A stretch of 64,000 nucleotides of DNA from Rhipidocladum racemiflorum (Eukaryota > Streptophyta > Magnoliopsida > Poales > Poaceae): NCBI GenBank assembly GCA_036346355.1, contig CM070588.1, positions 558,001 to 622,000 on the forward strand, written 5' to 3'. Every line of letters begins with the position of its first letter. The first letter of the stretch is position 1. Of the stretch, positions 46,490 to 57,501 are shown piece after piece. Under the pieces are notes generated by a model. The model had not been told where the DNA came from. It did no database searches and saw only the letters and a list, made by a program, of their open reading frames with translations. Position numbers and translations under genes: made by a program.

Positions 46490-46730
46490 TGTCGATAAAT
46501 AACATAAATATGAGGCTCTTTAAGTGCATTCTGTGCCATTCCCATGATCGATGGTCGCACGCACAAACACAATTTGGAAATTACAGCCACACAGATACAC
46601 ATTTTTATTACATCACCAGTTTTATAGTGTTATTACAATACCAAAAGTAGCAGGAAATTAAAACCATGTCTCATAGTATGCCAACTATTCCATAACTCCA
46701 CGAGCAAGCTTTGAGATGAACTTAGAAAGA

Positions 46731-46798
46731 TCAGTCGTCGCTAAAATTCGCAGGTTCCTCATATTCATTCCCATCATTATCGTAATCTTGCTCTTCAC
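46731..46798 (-). other. Candidate LTR exon b (element B, copy 1)
   Basis: After TTTTTAG| the minus strand reads GEEQDYDNDGNEYEEPANF and SDD, then TGA; phase 1 start, as in LTR A. Confidence 0.5.
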
Positions 46799-48077
46799 CT
46801 AAAAATATTTGTTGAAGCAAGTTGAGTACATTGGTACTCGCAAGACTTTGTAGTGTATGCAAATCCTGTAATAAATGCAGGCTGAAAATAGAAAGTGGGT
46901 TTCTACGGTTGTTTTGCATAAAGCGAAAGTTTTGAATGAAGTAATACTGAATAGTAATGGAAAGCGTAAATAAAACTTTTAAGACAATTTGATAAGTAAT
47001 TGAGATAACAAGTAATAAAAAGATAATAACATTCTACTCACGGCCCTTTGTGAGCAAAATAACGAACAAGACCCTCCATGGTCTTACATGAACAAATGTA
47101 ACGATAAGTGACATAAAAGGGGTGTAAAATATTTCCCAAATCATTTAATCAAAGGTTTTTGAAAACAGAAACAGCTAACTATGTGATGACTTTACCAAGT
47201 GCTCATGACCGCGAGCTCGGCTAATCGATTAGTTTTAGACTCTGCAGAGTTTGTACTGCTTTACCCACAAGATATGTTCTCCCTTTTTGCAAGCTATAAG
47301 ACACACTTCCTTTGGTATGCCCGCGAGGAGTTCATAACGAAACCGTTCGATTACTTGAACCTAACTTTGCACCAAATGACGGTGTTTAACCACGACTATG
47401 ATGGAAGCTAAAAGGTAAAAGAAATTCGAGTCAAGAACCCACCAGGAATAGAAATTCGGAATTAGTGACCCACCAGAATAATAACAGCCCAGATTCATAA
47501 TCAGGCGTGCACCGCATTTACGCCTACCAGAGTGCAAAGCTAGTTCCAAATAATTTTAATTGGTTAAGACTGTCCCATTTCAGTACTTGTGGATGTACGG
47601 TTATCTTGGCCTGAAAACAACACATAAGCTCGGTCCTTATTATGACATGGGCGATACTCCACCCTATCTACGTACACGTTAAAACATGTACAACCGGCTA
47701 TTGCCAATAATCACCCACGTCAAAACAGTAGTTTTATTTTTTTTTTTATCAAACTACCAGTATCCTTTACTGCTTAAATAAACCATAAAAGATTTCATAA
47801 AGAAGTGTGTATGTGGTATAGATGTCATCGTATCATTCTAAGCATTGCTAAGCAGATGAAAATTAATAATCGTTATAGCCCATCTATGGAATGAATCTAC
47901 CCATACCTATGGTTATCATGGAATTCATGTCAACATGATTGAAGTAATCCATCAATTTGGGTTATAGCTACCAGGGACTTAAAATAGACATTCATATCAT
48001 AAGCATGCAGGAAGATTCTTAATCACATTTTAGTTGTTTATGAAATCTGGGATCAAAATGATCAAAGGGGTGCTTGC

Positions 48078-48140
48078 CTTGCTCCTCAGCGGTATAAGCT
48101 GGATCGGTGTCGTCGACGGCGTAGTCGGTAGTCTCAGCGT
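48078..48140 (-). other. Candidate LTR exon a (element B, copy 1)
   Basis: 63 nt between TATAG|ACGCTGAG and CAAG|GCAAGC. Reads (D)AETTDYAVDDTDPAYTAEEQ and ends in phase 1. Confidence 0.5.
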
Positions 48141-49611
48141 CTATACGTTGATTAAGAACATGGCAAATAGAAATATTTCAATATCGATAAAAGAAGCAAA
48201 TACATAAACGATGAAAATAGAAGTCGGAAGATTCAATATCAATCAACCCAATTCAATCGATTATGGCAATCACTTCATCACTTCATGTATTAACTAAGTT
48301 ATATGGTTTTGGGTCCTAAGGGTAAAGGTATAAGGGTATACAACGCAACTACTTTTCTTTATGTTTTCATTTTATTTTAAATTTTCGAATTCAGGAAGCT
48401 AAGATAGAAAAATTAAATAAACAAAATTCATCTTCACGATTTGGGGTTAATTATATATATCAATTTAATATCTAAAGTAGCATTTAACATGACAACTAGA
48501 ATCAACATGGTATATCTTTAACTTCTATCTCATGATCTGATCCTAAATAATGTAATTAGCACCATAAAACAAGTTTCATTTTATTTGAATGATTTTTGCT
48601 CAAGTTATAGCAATTATATTGAATTTATGCATTAAGTAAAGTCCTAATATGAAATTTTCACAAACTAGTTCCAAATCCAAATCTAATTACATATTTGGAC
48701 AGTACTTGACCTAAGGATTCCAACAAAATTAGTTTCACTCAGTTTGGACTTTATTTGCAAAATCTCTACATGCTACATAATCAAATTTCATGCTTCAAAT
48801 TTAAATTTAAATTTAATTTGCTAAACAAGTATTAAATATTTTTGTATATTATGAAACTACATGATTTAATATGAATTTAGAAATTTATCTCATTCAAATT
48901 GGAGCTATAGTTTAAAAGTTAAAAGCATTTGAATCAAATCGGGTTTCTAAAATCAAGAAATAAAAGGAAAATACGCTTTCCTTAGAGGAAGACGCATTTC
49001 AGCGTTTTACGCGGGCCAACATTTGAACTGGGCTGCTGCTGCTGACGCCAGGGGTCCACCCGTCAGCGGCTTGTGTGCGAGTGCTTGCGCGGCTGCGTGT
49101 GACTGCGCGGTTGGGCCCGCACGTCAGCGAGACGCGGGTGTTCGTGCGGCTGACGCGCATGGCCCACATGGCAGTGAGCCAGCGCAGAGGAGGTGGCCGA
49201 CGGCCTCGCCGGCGGCTCTCCGGCGGCGTCGATCGAGTTTGGAGGGTTCCTACAGATTCAGTGGATCATGACGAACCTAGGGGTGTGCTCGGTTATGGGC
49301 AGTGTTCGTAGGTTTTGGGCTCTCGGCGCTGGGTGGCGGCGCTTCACGGCGGCGCAAGGTGCGGCGGCGCTAAGGGAATCCTTGAGCTTGAAGAACATGC
49401 ATGAGAGCATCTAGAGGTCCTAGGGACTCTATTAGCGCACTTAATCAAAGCAATAGGTGACCGGGCGAAGCTCTCACCGAGCGGCGGCAATGGCGGATGG
49501 GGTTACCCGGTGAGGGAGTTCCTTGGGATGTTTCGGCCTGGAAGAAGACGCGCAAGAAGCTCATAAGCATTCGAGGATACCTCAATTCAAACGAATTTGA
49601 AAGGTTCCTAC

Positions 49612-49763
49612 CGTAGCTCGGGAATTTTGGGTTTCCCCCAATTCGGGTCTTGCCGGAGGCGGAGAAGAAGGGCTCGACTCGGCCGAGTTTGGGCGCGAGA
49701 GGGGAAATAGCTGGGTGCTCTGGGTTCAACTGAGTTCAAGGGTGCTATCCATTCCCTTAAATA
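49612..49763 (-). promoter_or_regulatory. LTR promoter and candidate first exon of element B
   Basis: TATTTAAG at 49756-49763 (minus). About 145 bp later stands a candidate donor TACG|GTAGGA with the exon end at 49612. The phase-1 frame before the donor is open (PLAPKLGRVEPFFSASGKTR) but shows no ATG. Confidence 0.45.
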
Positions 49764-50988
49764 GGCGAAGAAAGACTCAGGTGTCACAATGAGGGATGGA
49801 GGTCTCGGCGGTTCTCGGGTGTTCTCCTCCAGCTTGGTTAAGGCATGGGCGACGGCTTCGTGGCAGCGGCTGACCAGAGCAGCCTCGTGGTGCGTGAGAT
49901 TGCGGCGCAGAAGGGACAAGGATGGAGGCGGTTCTGGTGCTGTCGGCAATGCAGAGAGCGAGAGAGAGAGAAGAGTGGAGACGGGAGAAAGAGGAAGGAG
50001 CCGACAGGTGGGGCCTGGGGCCACGGGCAGTGAAACGAGAGAGGAAAGGAGAGATAGAGATGGAAAGACTGACGCGTGGGCACAGAGGCTTCTGGGTCCC
50101 GTCGGCAGCGGTGCCAGCGCGCGCGTCACTGGACACGTGGGTCCACACGTAAGGGAAGGGGGAAAACTCTAGGGCTCTCCCTACTAACAGCGCATCATAC
50201 CAATTAATTCATGGATCATTTCATGTCCAGGTTTTTCAAAACTTTTTGACCAAGGTAGAGGCTAATATATCTACCTCCAGTAAAAATTTGAGATTAAAAT
50301 GATCTACCATTTAATTATAATAATTCTGACAACAAATGCTGTACAGAAAAACCAATTTAGTTTTTGAATTGATTAAAGGACTAATTCAACCTATTTAATT
50401 TTGAAATTTTTACTGAAGGTGTGTTTCTATATAATGGATCTACCATAAAAATTTCAACATTAAATTCTCATTATTTAATTCTCCATAAATCTTTTATTGA
50501 TTTCTGCAGAATTTCAAATTTGCCTAAAATAAATGCTAAAACATAGTAAAAATGATTATTAATTTTTGAAACTTTTTGTGGGTGAAGATGATATGTCTGA
50601 GGTCTTAAGGTAAAAATTCCAAAGTCTAGAATGCCCCACATTTATCTCTAAAAATCTGACATTGAACTGGTCAGAGAAAGGATTTATCATTTTTAATTGT
50701 TTTCTTCACTAGTAAAAGCATTCACATGGTCTTTTGACCATCTAGGGGTATTTTCTAGGGTTTGGCCAGGTTATACAAAGATTTTTACCATGGTAATTTC
50801 ATTTCTTACCATTTTACTATTTTCTCTTTTCTTTTCTTTTCTTTCTTAAATTCCAACATTCATTTAATTAATTCAACCAATAGATCAAAAATCAATAAAT
50901 ACACATAAAATCAAGAAATACAACACAAAACTGATTTCACATTTTTAATATTTGATTTTTATTGCTTTATAAATTTGAGGATGTTACA

Positions 50989-51512
50989 AAGATAGCCCAA
51001 TCACGACAGAAGAGTTATGCTGACAACCGTCGCCGAGACTTGAGTTTTGAACCAGAAGACTTTGTATACCTCAGAGTTACGCCTCTTAGGGGAGTTAAGA
51101 GGTTCCATGCTAAAGGGAAACTTGCACCCCGTTATGTTGGACCATTTAAGATTTTGAGCCGCAGAGGCGAAGTTGCTTATCAGCTGGAGTTGCCACAGTC
51201 GTTAACAGGGGTACATGACGTATTCCATGTGTCCCAGTTGAAGAAGTGTCTCCGAGTACCTGAGGAACAGACTCCGCTAGAGTCAATTGAGTTGCAAGAG
51301 GATTTGACTTATAAGGAACATCCCGTGAGGATTCTAGACACAATGGATCGAGAGACCGTAAATAAGTCAACCCGTTTCAGAGAGTTCGGTGGAGCAATCA
51401 TGAAGAAAGCGGCGACATGGGAGCGAAGAGGATTTGAGGAAAGAGTTTCCAAACCTATTCCTTTAGTAAGCCCTGAATCTCGGGGACGAGATTCTATTAA
51501 GGGGGGGAGGTT
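50989..51512 (+). pseudogene. gypsy pol C-terminus with chromodomain-like end, family A
   Basis: Continues the interrupted pol: AQSRQKSYADNRRRDLSFEP, YVGPFKILSRRGEVAYQLEL, VHDVFHVSQLKKCL (end of integrase), then HPVRILDTMDRETVNKSTRF. The latter opens the chromodomain of Tekay/chromovirus integrases. After it the frame is shifted; the RVRWSNHEE text lies in another frame. Confidence 0.85.
51498..51512 (+). promoter_or_regulatory. Polypurine tract of family A
   Basis: AAGGGGGGGAGG plus TT directly precedes the LTR start, the usual plus-strand primer position. Confidence 0.85.
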
Positions 51513-53418
51513 TGTAACACCCCAAAATTTTGCTTTTCTTAAATTCATGTGTGATTTGGCACTTTAGTGAATTTTTGGAATTTTCTGGAATTTATTTGGA
51601 TTTATTTGGAATTTATTTGAATTTATTCCATTTTGAAATAATTAAAGAATTTAATTTTGCAAATAAAATTTTGTTGGAAATATTTTATTTGAGTCCAAAA
51701 TGATCCAAGATATTTTCCAAAATTTTTCTGGAATTTTTCTGAGTATTTTGCTATTTTTAATGAATTAAATGAATTACTGGGAATTATTTTAATTATTAAA
51801 TCGCTGGAAAATGCGAGTGGGTTTGTACTGTTCATCCGACCGAGCCCGAGTCAGACTCGAGTTCGAGTCCGACTGAAAGACGTGACTCGACCGAACCCAT
51901 TCGGTAGAGCCTAATCAGCGTGATCGCTGGATTCGGATCCAACGGCCACGATTGAGCCACGCCACCAAACCCGAGCCCGACCGAGCCAGGCTTCGCCGAG
52001 TCCGACCGGACCCAAACTCGCGACCGTTGGATCTCGATCCAACGGCCGCGGCGCTGCCACGCCACCCTACCGTGTCGCCACGGACTCGCCGCAACGGAGA
52101 GGACCTCGGATATAGCGCGATGCACGGACGCCGAGGGCCCAAGTTCTTGCGCCGCCCCCCGTGTCGTGATCGCCGCGTCATTGCGGACCCTTAGCCCTAG
52201 ACAACGTCGCCGGAGCCGCCGCGGTGGTGCCGCAATCGCTCGCCGGTGTTGCCTCTGCCCTCCGCCGTTGTTCTTTGCCGATTGCGGCCATCTCCGTCGT
52301 CCTCCGCCGCCGTTGTGCCCAGATCCGGACTCCTCGCGTCGAGGCGCACCCGGAGCTACCTCTCACTCCGCCGGAGCGCCGCTTGCCGTCGGCTAGGTCG
52401 TCGTCCCCGCGCCGGTGAGCAGCGCCCGCCAAGCCATCGCCGTCGTTCGAGCTCCACCAGCCGTCGGATCTTCATCCAAGGGCCCAGATCACGCCACGTC
52501 ACCCCGGTGAGTTTCCACGTTGAAAATCCTAGATCCAATCTCAGCCGTTAGATCTAGATCCAACGGTCCGAAATCAATGCGTTAACCCAAACGCGCGTCA
52601 ACACTAGATCCAATCCGCCGCTGATTTTCAAACCAACGATCGAGATTGGCGCCACGCTGTCGTGAGGCTGACCGTCGCGCGGGCCGCAGCCCACGCTGCT
52701 GGCGCAGGACGCCGACACGCTGGGCCCGCATGTCACGCCCCGCCAAATCGCACCATGACGCCACGCCGACGCCATGGCGGGCTCAAGATGTCACGGCCGT
52801 CTCACCGAGCGCCGACGCCAAAGAATGACGTCACCCATGGGACCCACCTGTCAGCACCATGGGCTGAGCCCCGTTGACGTCAGCAGTGACGTCACCCGAG
52901 ACGGACCCACATGTCAGCGACACGTGGATTCGTGGACCGAGTCCACGGTAGACCCGAGCCGAGCGTGGACCGAGTCCATGGACCGTACCGACGCCGCAGC
53001 CAATCGAAGCTGCCACGTGTCCTTGCTGACGCAATAATTAATTTCCGAAAAAGAAAATGATTTATTAATTCGAAATAATGATTTCAGATTTTGATTCAAA
53101 CTTCAAACGCTTATAACTTTTGCGTTTCAACTCCGATTTGAGTGATTCAAATTTTTAAATTTGTATAAAATTGAGACCTACCTAAATATGAATTTTAATT
53201 AATTTTTGGACTAAAGTTTTTCTCTGTGAAATTATTTAATTGATTATTTAAACTTTAAATAATCATAACTTTTGCATTTTAACTCCAAATTTGACGATTC
53301 CAGTTTCTAAAAATTCATAAAATTATGTTCTCTCTGTTTATGGATTTTATTTGGATGTTTGGACACTTTTTGCCTATTGTTTATTTGTGTATTTGCTATT
53401 TGCACGCTTTACGAGTAG

Positions 53419-53499
53419 ACGTTGAAGTGCCGGAAGGATTCGAAGGAGAAGTATTGACTCAGGATCCAACTCAAGACCAAGAGCAAGTACTTTTTGAAG
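53419..53499 (+). other. Candidate LTR exon a (family A LTR)
   Basis: 81 nt between GAGTAG|ACGTTGAAG and GAAG|GCAAGT. Reads (D)VEVPEGFEGEVLTQDPTQ, then DQEQVLFE; ends in phase 1. Confidence 0.5.
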
Positions 53500-54689
53500 G
53501 CAAGTTGTGCTTTGACCATGTTGATCCTATTTTGAAACCTATTTTGATTTAACCTATTGCATGCTAGTTCAATTAGAAAATACTTTATTTAGATTTGGGG
53601 AATTAGATAAATACCAATTTGCTGTATGACACCTTGATTACTTAAATATGTGCCATGACCCCTTGTCACCCTAGTTGTGAATTACTAGTTGGACATTATT
53701 AAATTGCCAACATGGGTTTTAGACCGTTGTAGTATACTGCTTAGACCCGCTACGTGCTCATGACATGATTTTGGACAATCAAATGCTAATGTTGACTTAA
53801 TGATATATTGAACCTGTTTTGGAAAGGTATCATGTGATGTTGATGGCACGTGGTGCATGGTAATCAACTGGGGTTTGATAAATAGTTTTCGACCGGGGCA
53901 TGTGGCAAGAGTAATCAGGTGGGCCAGTTGTGGCATTGGGGATGTTGATTTGGTTCTTCGGGTAGTCTTGCCCTGGTCACCCTAAGGACTTAACCTTGCA
54001 AGCCTTTGAACTGGGTCTAACGTGCAACCACATGTCTGTAATGGGACGGACCTAGTTGACTAAGTTGCTAATAACGTACCTGTGGGACCTCAGGAGGTCA
54101 ACTACACCCTTTGTGTAAGTTGTACGGGGAGCGTCTGGCCGAGGCCAGGTACCCATCTAACGGTTGATTGGCCTAGACTTCGCCTTAGCTAAGGGAAGGG
54201 TTAGTGCGCAATAACCGGGGAGGACCACTTGTATTGTTAGAGGTTTCCGAAAGACTTTGTTACGGGAACTCGCCTTTGTGGTGTTTGACTGTATCTTGTG
54301 GGTAAAGTGCATAACCTCTGCAGAGTGTAGAATCTATTCGAATAGCCGTGTCCGCGGTATTGGACATCGCTCGGGAATTACAGTCAAGGGTTAGATTTTC
54401 TCAAAAATAACTTTGGTTGGAAAGGTTGGGTTGGATTAATAATGATGTTGATGGAAATGTGGTTTAGGATGGGAAAGATGTTTATTAAACTTCTTGAAAA
54501 GTTATTTATGCTTTACTTGTTTCTACTGCTTTCGAATCTACTTATGATATTTGTCAAATGCTGTTTACTGCAAATATACCATGAGCTATTCCTTTGTACC
54601 AAGCCATGCATATAGTATATTAGCCTGCATTACATGCATGACTTGCTTTGAGTACCAAGTACTCACCCTTGCCACCCTACAACACCGAG

Positions 54690-54748
54690 TTGAAGAGGAG
54701 ACTACACCGGCTTTGGAAGAGGAGCTCCAAGAGGATCCGTCTACTTAG
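54690..54748 (+). other. Candidate LTR exon b (family A LTR)
   Basis: After ACCGAG| it reads (V)EEETTPALEEELQEDPST, then TAG. The join to exon a stays in frame. Confidence 0.5.
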
Positions 54749-55038
54749 GGAAGCGAGCCCGGTCGGTTACTGTGGTATCTTGGATGGCGCCACGAGTTAT
54801 TTGATTTTCCGCTGCTATTATTTCTCTCTGAATAAGTTTAGCCTGCGAAATCATATATTTGTGACTTGACCATAAGGTCGAGTAACCGATTTGACTATTT
54901 AAATAAAGTACTTTATTAGTATCGAGTGGTATGATTGTGATATTTACCGATGTTAAGACTGTGTGCACTAAGCGCGTTCTGGACTAGTGCTGAATACACA
55001 GAGGGTCCGGATTTGCAAATTCGGGGTCCCGACAGAGG

Positions 55039-55050
55039 TGGTATCAGAGC
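55039..55050 (+). promoter_or_regulatory. Primer-binding site of family A, unit 2
   Basis: TGGTATCAGAGC, a perfect initiator-tRNA-Met complement, four bases after the LTR. Confidence 0.92.
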
Positions 55051-55254
55051 CATACTTGACCGTAGGCTCAACCCTAAGCTAGAATGGTCGTAGTGAGGAT
55101 AAAACCTATTTTCTAAAGCTAAAAATTTGTCAAGACAAGAAATGACATCTCGACTTATCCCATTCTTTCTTTTCTTGTCTCTTGCTGAATTTTTCCTTAC
55201 CTTGTCACAATTTAAACAAAAGACGAGTTCGTACGTAAGCACTCATGTGACAGA

Positions 55255-55978
55255 TGGAGGAAGAGTTCAACTACGTTGATCTCGGGAGTTGGTCACGCCC
55301 GCGGAACTTTGGCATATGCTTGGACTCTCGGAGATTTTGAGAAGCCGCAATACCAAGTGGAAGTGATCGGACAAGCGAGGATTGATCAAGGCTTGTGACG
55401 TGAAGATTGAGGTACTGCTAGGAAGAAGGGCCCAGGCAATCGCCCGATACACCGTGACCGCCAGGAGGTCTACAATGCAGATGGGTATCCAAGAAGTATC
55501 ACGACGAGCAATGCGGCACATTACCCGTATCTACGCCAGAGAGTTGGAGAGCACGGTGTTCCGTTATCATCCGCGCAGCGATAACCTTCTTGACCCGAAG
55601 GCGATTCAGGATGAGGATGCCATGGTTACACAGTTGGCACGACTTGTTGTCGCCCAGGAGGATGTACTCGATGATACAAGCAAGGAGCTACAGAAGGCCC
55701 GCAAGGAGATCACAACAGAGAAGAACAGATGGCGGGAAGCACAAGAGTATGTGTCACACCTTCTGCGAAGGATTGACGAGTTGGAGGCGGCTTTGTATGC
55801 GGACGAAACTGAGCCGATTTCCGAGCTACACGAGCCAGATCCGGAGGAGTCGGATCTCGATGAGGACATCGCTTCTTCGACTACCACAGATGACACGATT
55901 CTTTGGACATGGCAATCGTTTCGCGCCTATGCCGCAAAGATCCGTACTCCAGGCCGTGGAGGTTTTCTCGATGAGTGA
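55255..55978 (+). pseudogene. Pre-gag ORF (orf0) of family A, copy 2
   Basis: The main open part is 55382-55978 (198 codons). It starts with a degraded lead from ATG 55255 in other frames. A helical segment DDTSKELQKARKEITTEKNR with heptad-like spacing is followed by an acidic tail (EPDPEESDLDEDIASS). It ends 280 bp before the gag ATG. RIRE3/RIRE8-type rice elements are, as I recall, reported to have an extra ORF here; its function is unknown to me. Confidence 0.65.
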
Positions 55979-56260
55979 GCGTAGGTTCTATAGTGAGACT
56001 CCTTCGCCGAGTCGCGTCATAGAATAAAGAGTCACCCTTTAGGCGTTAGACTCGGTGTTAGTTCGATTTGGATTTTCATTGTTTCTTTGAGTATGCAGTA
56101 TGTGTTGCAAGGCCCTTAGGCATTGTAAGCAACCATACCAAGTTATTAATATCAATAATAAAATTGGACCTTAAAGTACACCTTTCACCCCGCATAAGTT
56201 CCATATTACTTGTCTATTCTTGTTTCCCTCTCATCTCTAAAACCTAGAGCAAATCGACAG

Positions 56261-57270
56261 ATGGTGAATACCCGCGGAAACCTTGGAAGCAATGGAAGTG
56301 GTTCTCGCCCAGCAGAAAACCCCAATGATGGAGCACCAGCACCGCCAGTTGATATGCAGAATTTTGGAGCATTTCTTGCTGCTCAGACTCAGTTGATGCA
56401 TGCTATGATGCAACAAATGCAACACGTCACTGCTCAGGCCACAGCTAATCAAGTCAATCAGGGACAACGCCAGAATACAAGACTGTCGGAGTTCATGAGG
56501 ACTCACCCACCCACTTTCTCTGGGAATGCCAATCCATTGGAGGCCGATGATTGGTTAAGGTCAATCGAGAGGAAGCTACACATAGCTCAATGCATAGGAA
56601 ATGAGAAGGTACTTTACGCTTCTCATCAGTTGGAAGGAACAATTACGAATGGTGGGAGAACTTCGTGCCACGCAAGAGAACCCTCAAGAGATCACTTGGG
56701 AGGAGTTCACGATTCGCGTTTAAATCGATATCACGTGCCTGAAGGAATCATGGACCTTAAGAAGGAGGAGTTCAGAGCACTGAAGCAAGGTAATCAGCCA
56801 GTGGCCGACTACCTGAACAAGTTCACACAGCTAGCACGCTACGCACCTGAGGATGTAGCGACAGATAAAGCAAGACAGTCTCGTTTTATGAAGGGACTTA
56901 ACTCAGGGTTACAAGTAGGATTGATCACCCACACCTTCCCAGATTTCCAAGAGTTGGTGAATAAGGCGCTTATTCTTGAGGACAAGCGCAAGGAACTGGA
57001 TGAGAACAGGAAGCGCAGGATGCAACAAAGAAGGATCACGCCAGGAACGCATAGCAGCGTCGAGAGTTGCACCAAATCAATTTTTCAGATTCCAGCCACG
57101 AGAATGCCACAAGGACACCGTCACCAGACCAAGACCTATCAATCGTAACTACTGCATCGCAGCCCCGCTAGAAACGCCGCTCCAGCAAATAAGAAGGAAA
57201 CAAGAGACGCCGCTACAATCGCAACGAGCCAGGACACTTTGCCAACAGCTTGTCCCAAGAAGACAGGAGT
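56261..57270 (+). pseudogene. gypsy gag, family A copy 2
   Basis: ATG at 56261 (MVNTRGNLGSNGSGSRPAEN). The core PPTFSGNANPLEADDWLRSI lies in frame. A local shift occurs at ~56643-56730, where copy 1 is intact. Then RALKQGNQPVADYLNKFTQL and FMKGLNSGLQVGLITHTFPD. The zinc-knuckle region near 57205-57250 keeps EPGHFAN but lacks the Cys spacing as read. Gag of this type packages element RNA. Confidence 0.85.
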
Positions 57271-57501
57271 GACCCCAGTTCGCTTCAATCTAGGAACCAC
57301 CCCAACTAGGACGCCAGCACCGGGAGCCACACCCCAAACTGTGGTTAGAGGCCGAGTCAACCATGTCACCGCAGATGCACTGCAGAATGCTACGGACGTC
57401 GTACTGGGTAAGTTACTTGTTAACTCGATACACCTGCAATTTTGTTTGACTCTGGAGCTTCGCATTAGTTTGTTTCGCAAGGCTTTGCTGCTATAAATGA
57501 T

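Larger units (their letters stand above)
46490..50988 (-). mobile_element. LTR of Tekay-like element B, copy 1 (antisense in family A pol)
   Basis: About 4.5 kb, starting TGTAACATCCTCAAATT on the minus strand (right edge) and ending just before the leader at 46490. Inner blocks match LTR A in order: the CTCTGCAGAG...TTTACCCACAAGA block near 47240, the exon-like blocks and the TATTTAAG box. The right edge joins host pol (AAGATAGCCCAATCACGACA). The left limit is inferred from the position of the primer-binding site. Confidence 0.8.
51513..55034 (+). mobile_element. Full LTR of Tekay-like gypsy family A (middle LTR of the array)
   Basis: A 3,522-bp LTR, TGTAACACCCCAA...GGTCCCGACA, between a polypurine tract and a primer-binding site. 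It serves as 3' LTR of unit 1 and 5' LTR of unit 2. It is the plus-strand counterpart of the solo LTR at 7850-11264. The GC-rich part 52060-52960 gives overlapping spurious frames. Confidence 0.95.

Noticed and set aside
49023..50172. Several overlapping frames of 60-173 codons on both strands
   Set aside because: They fall in the GC-rich promoter-proximal part of LTR B; only the donor-bounded segment is considered, as a candidate leader exon.
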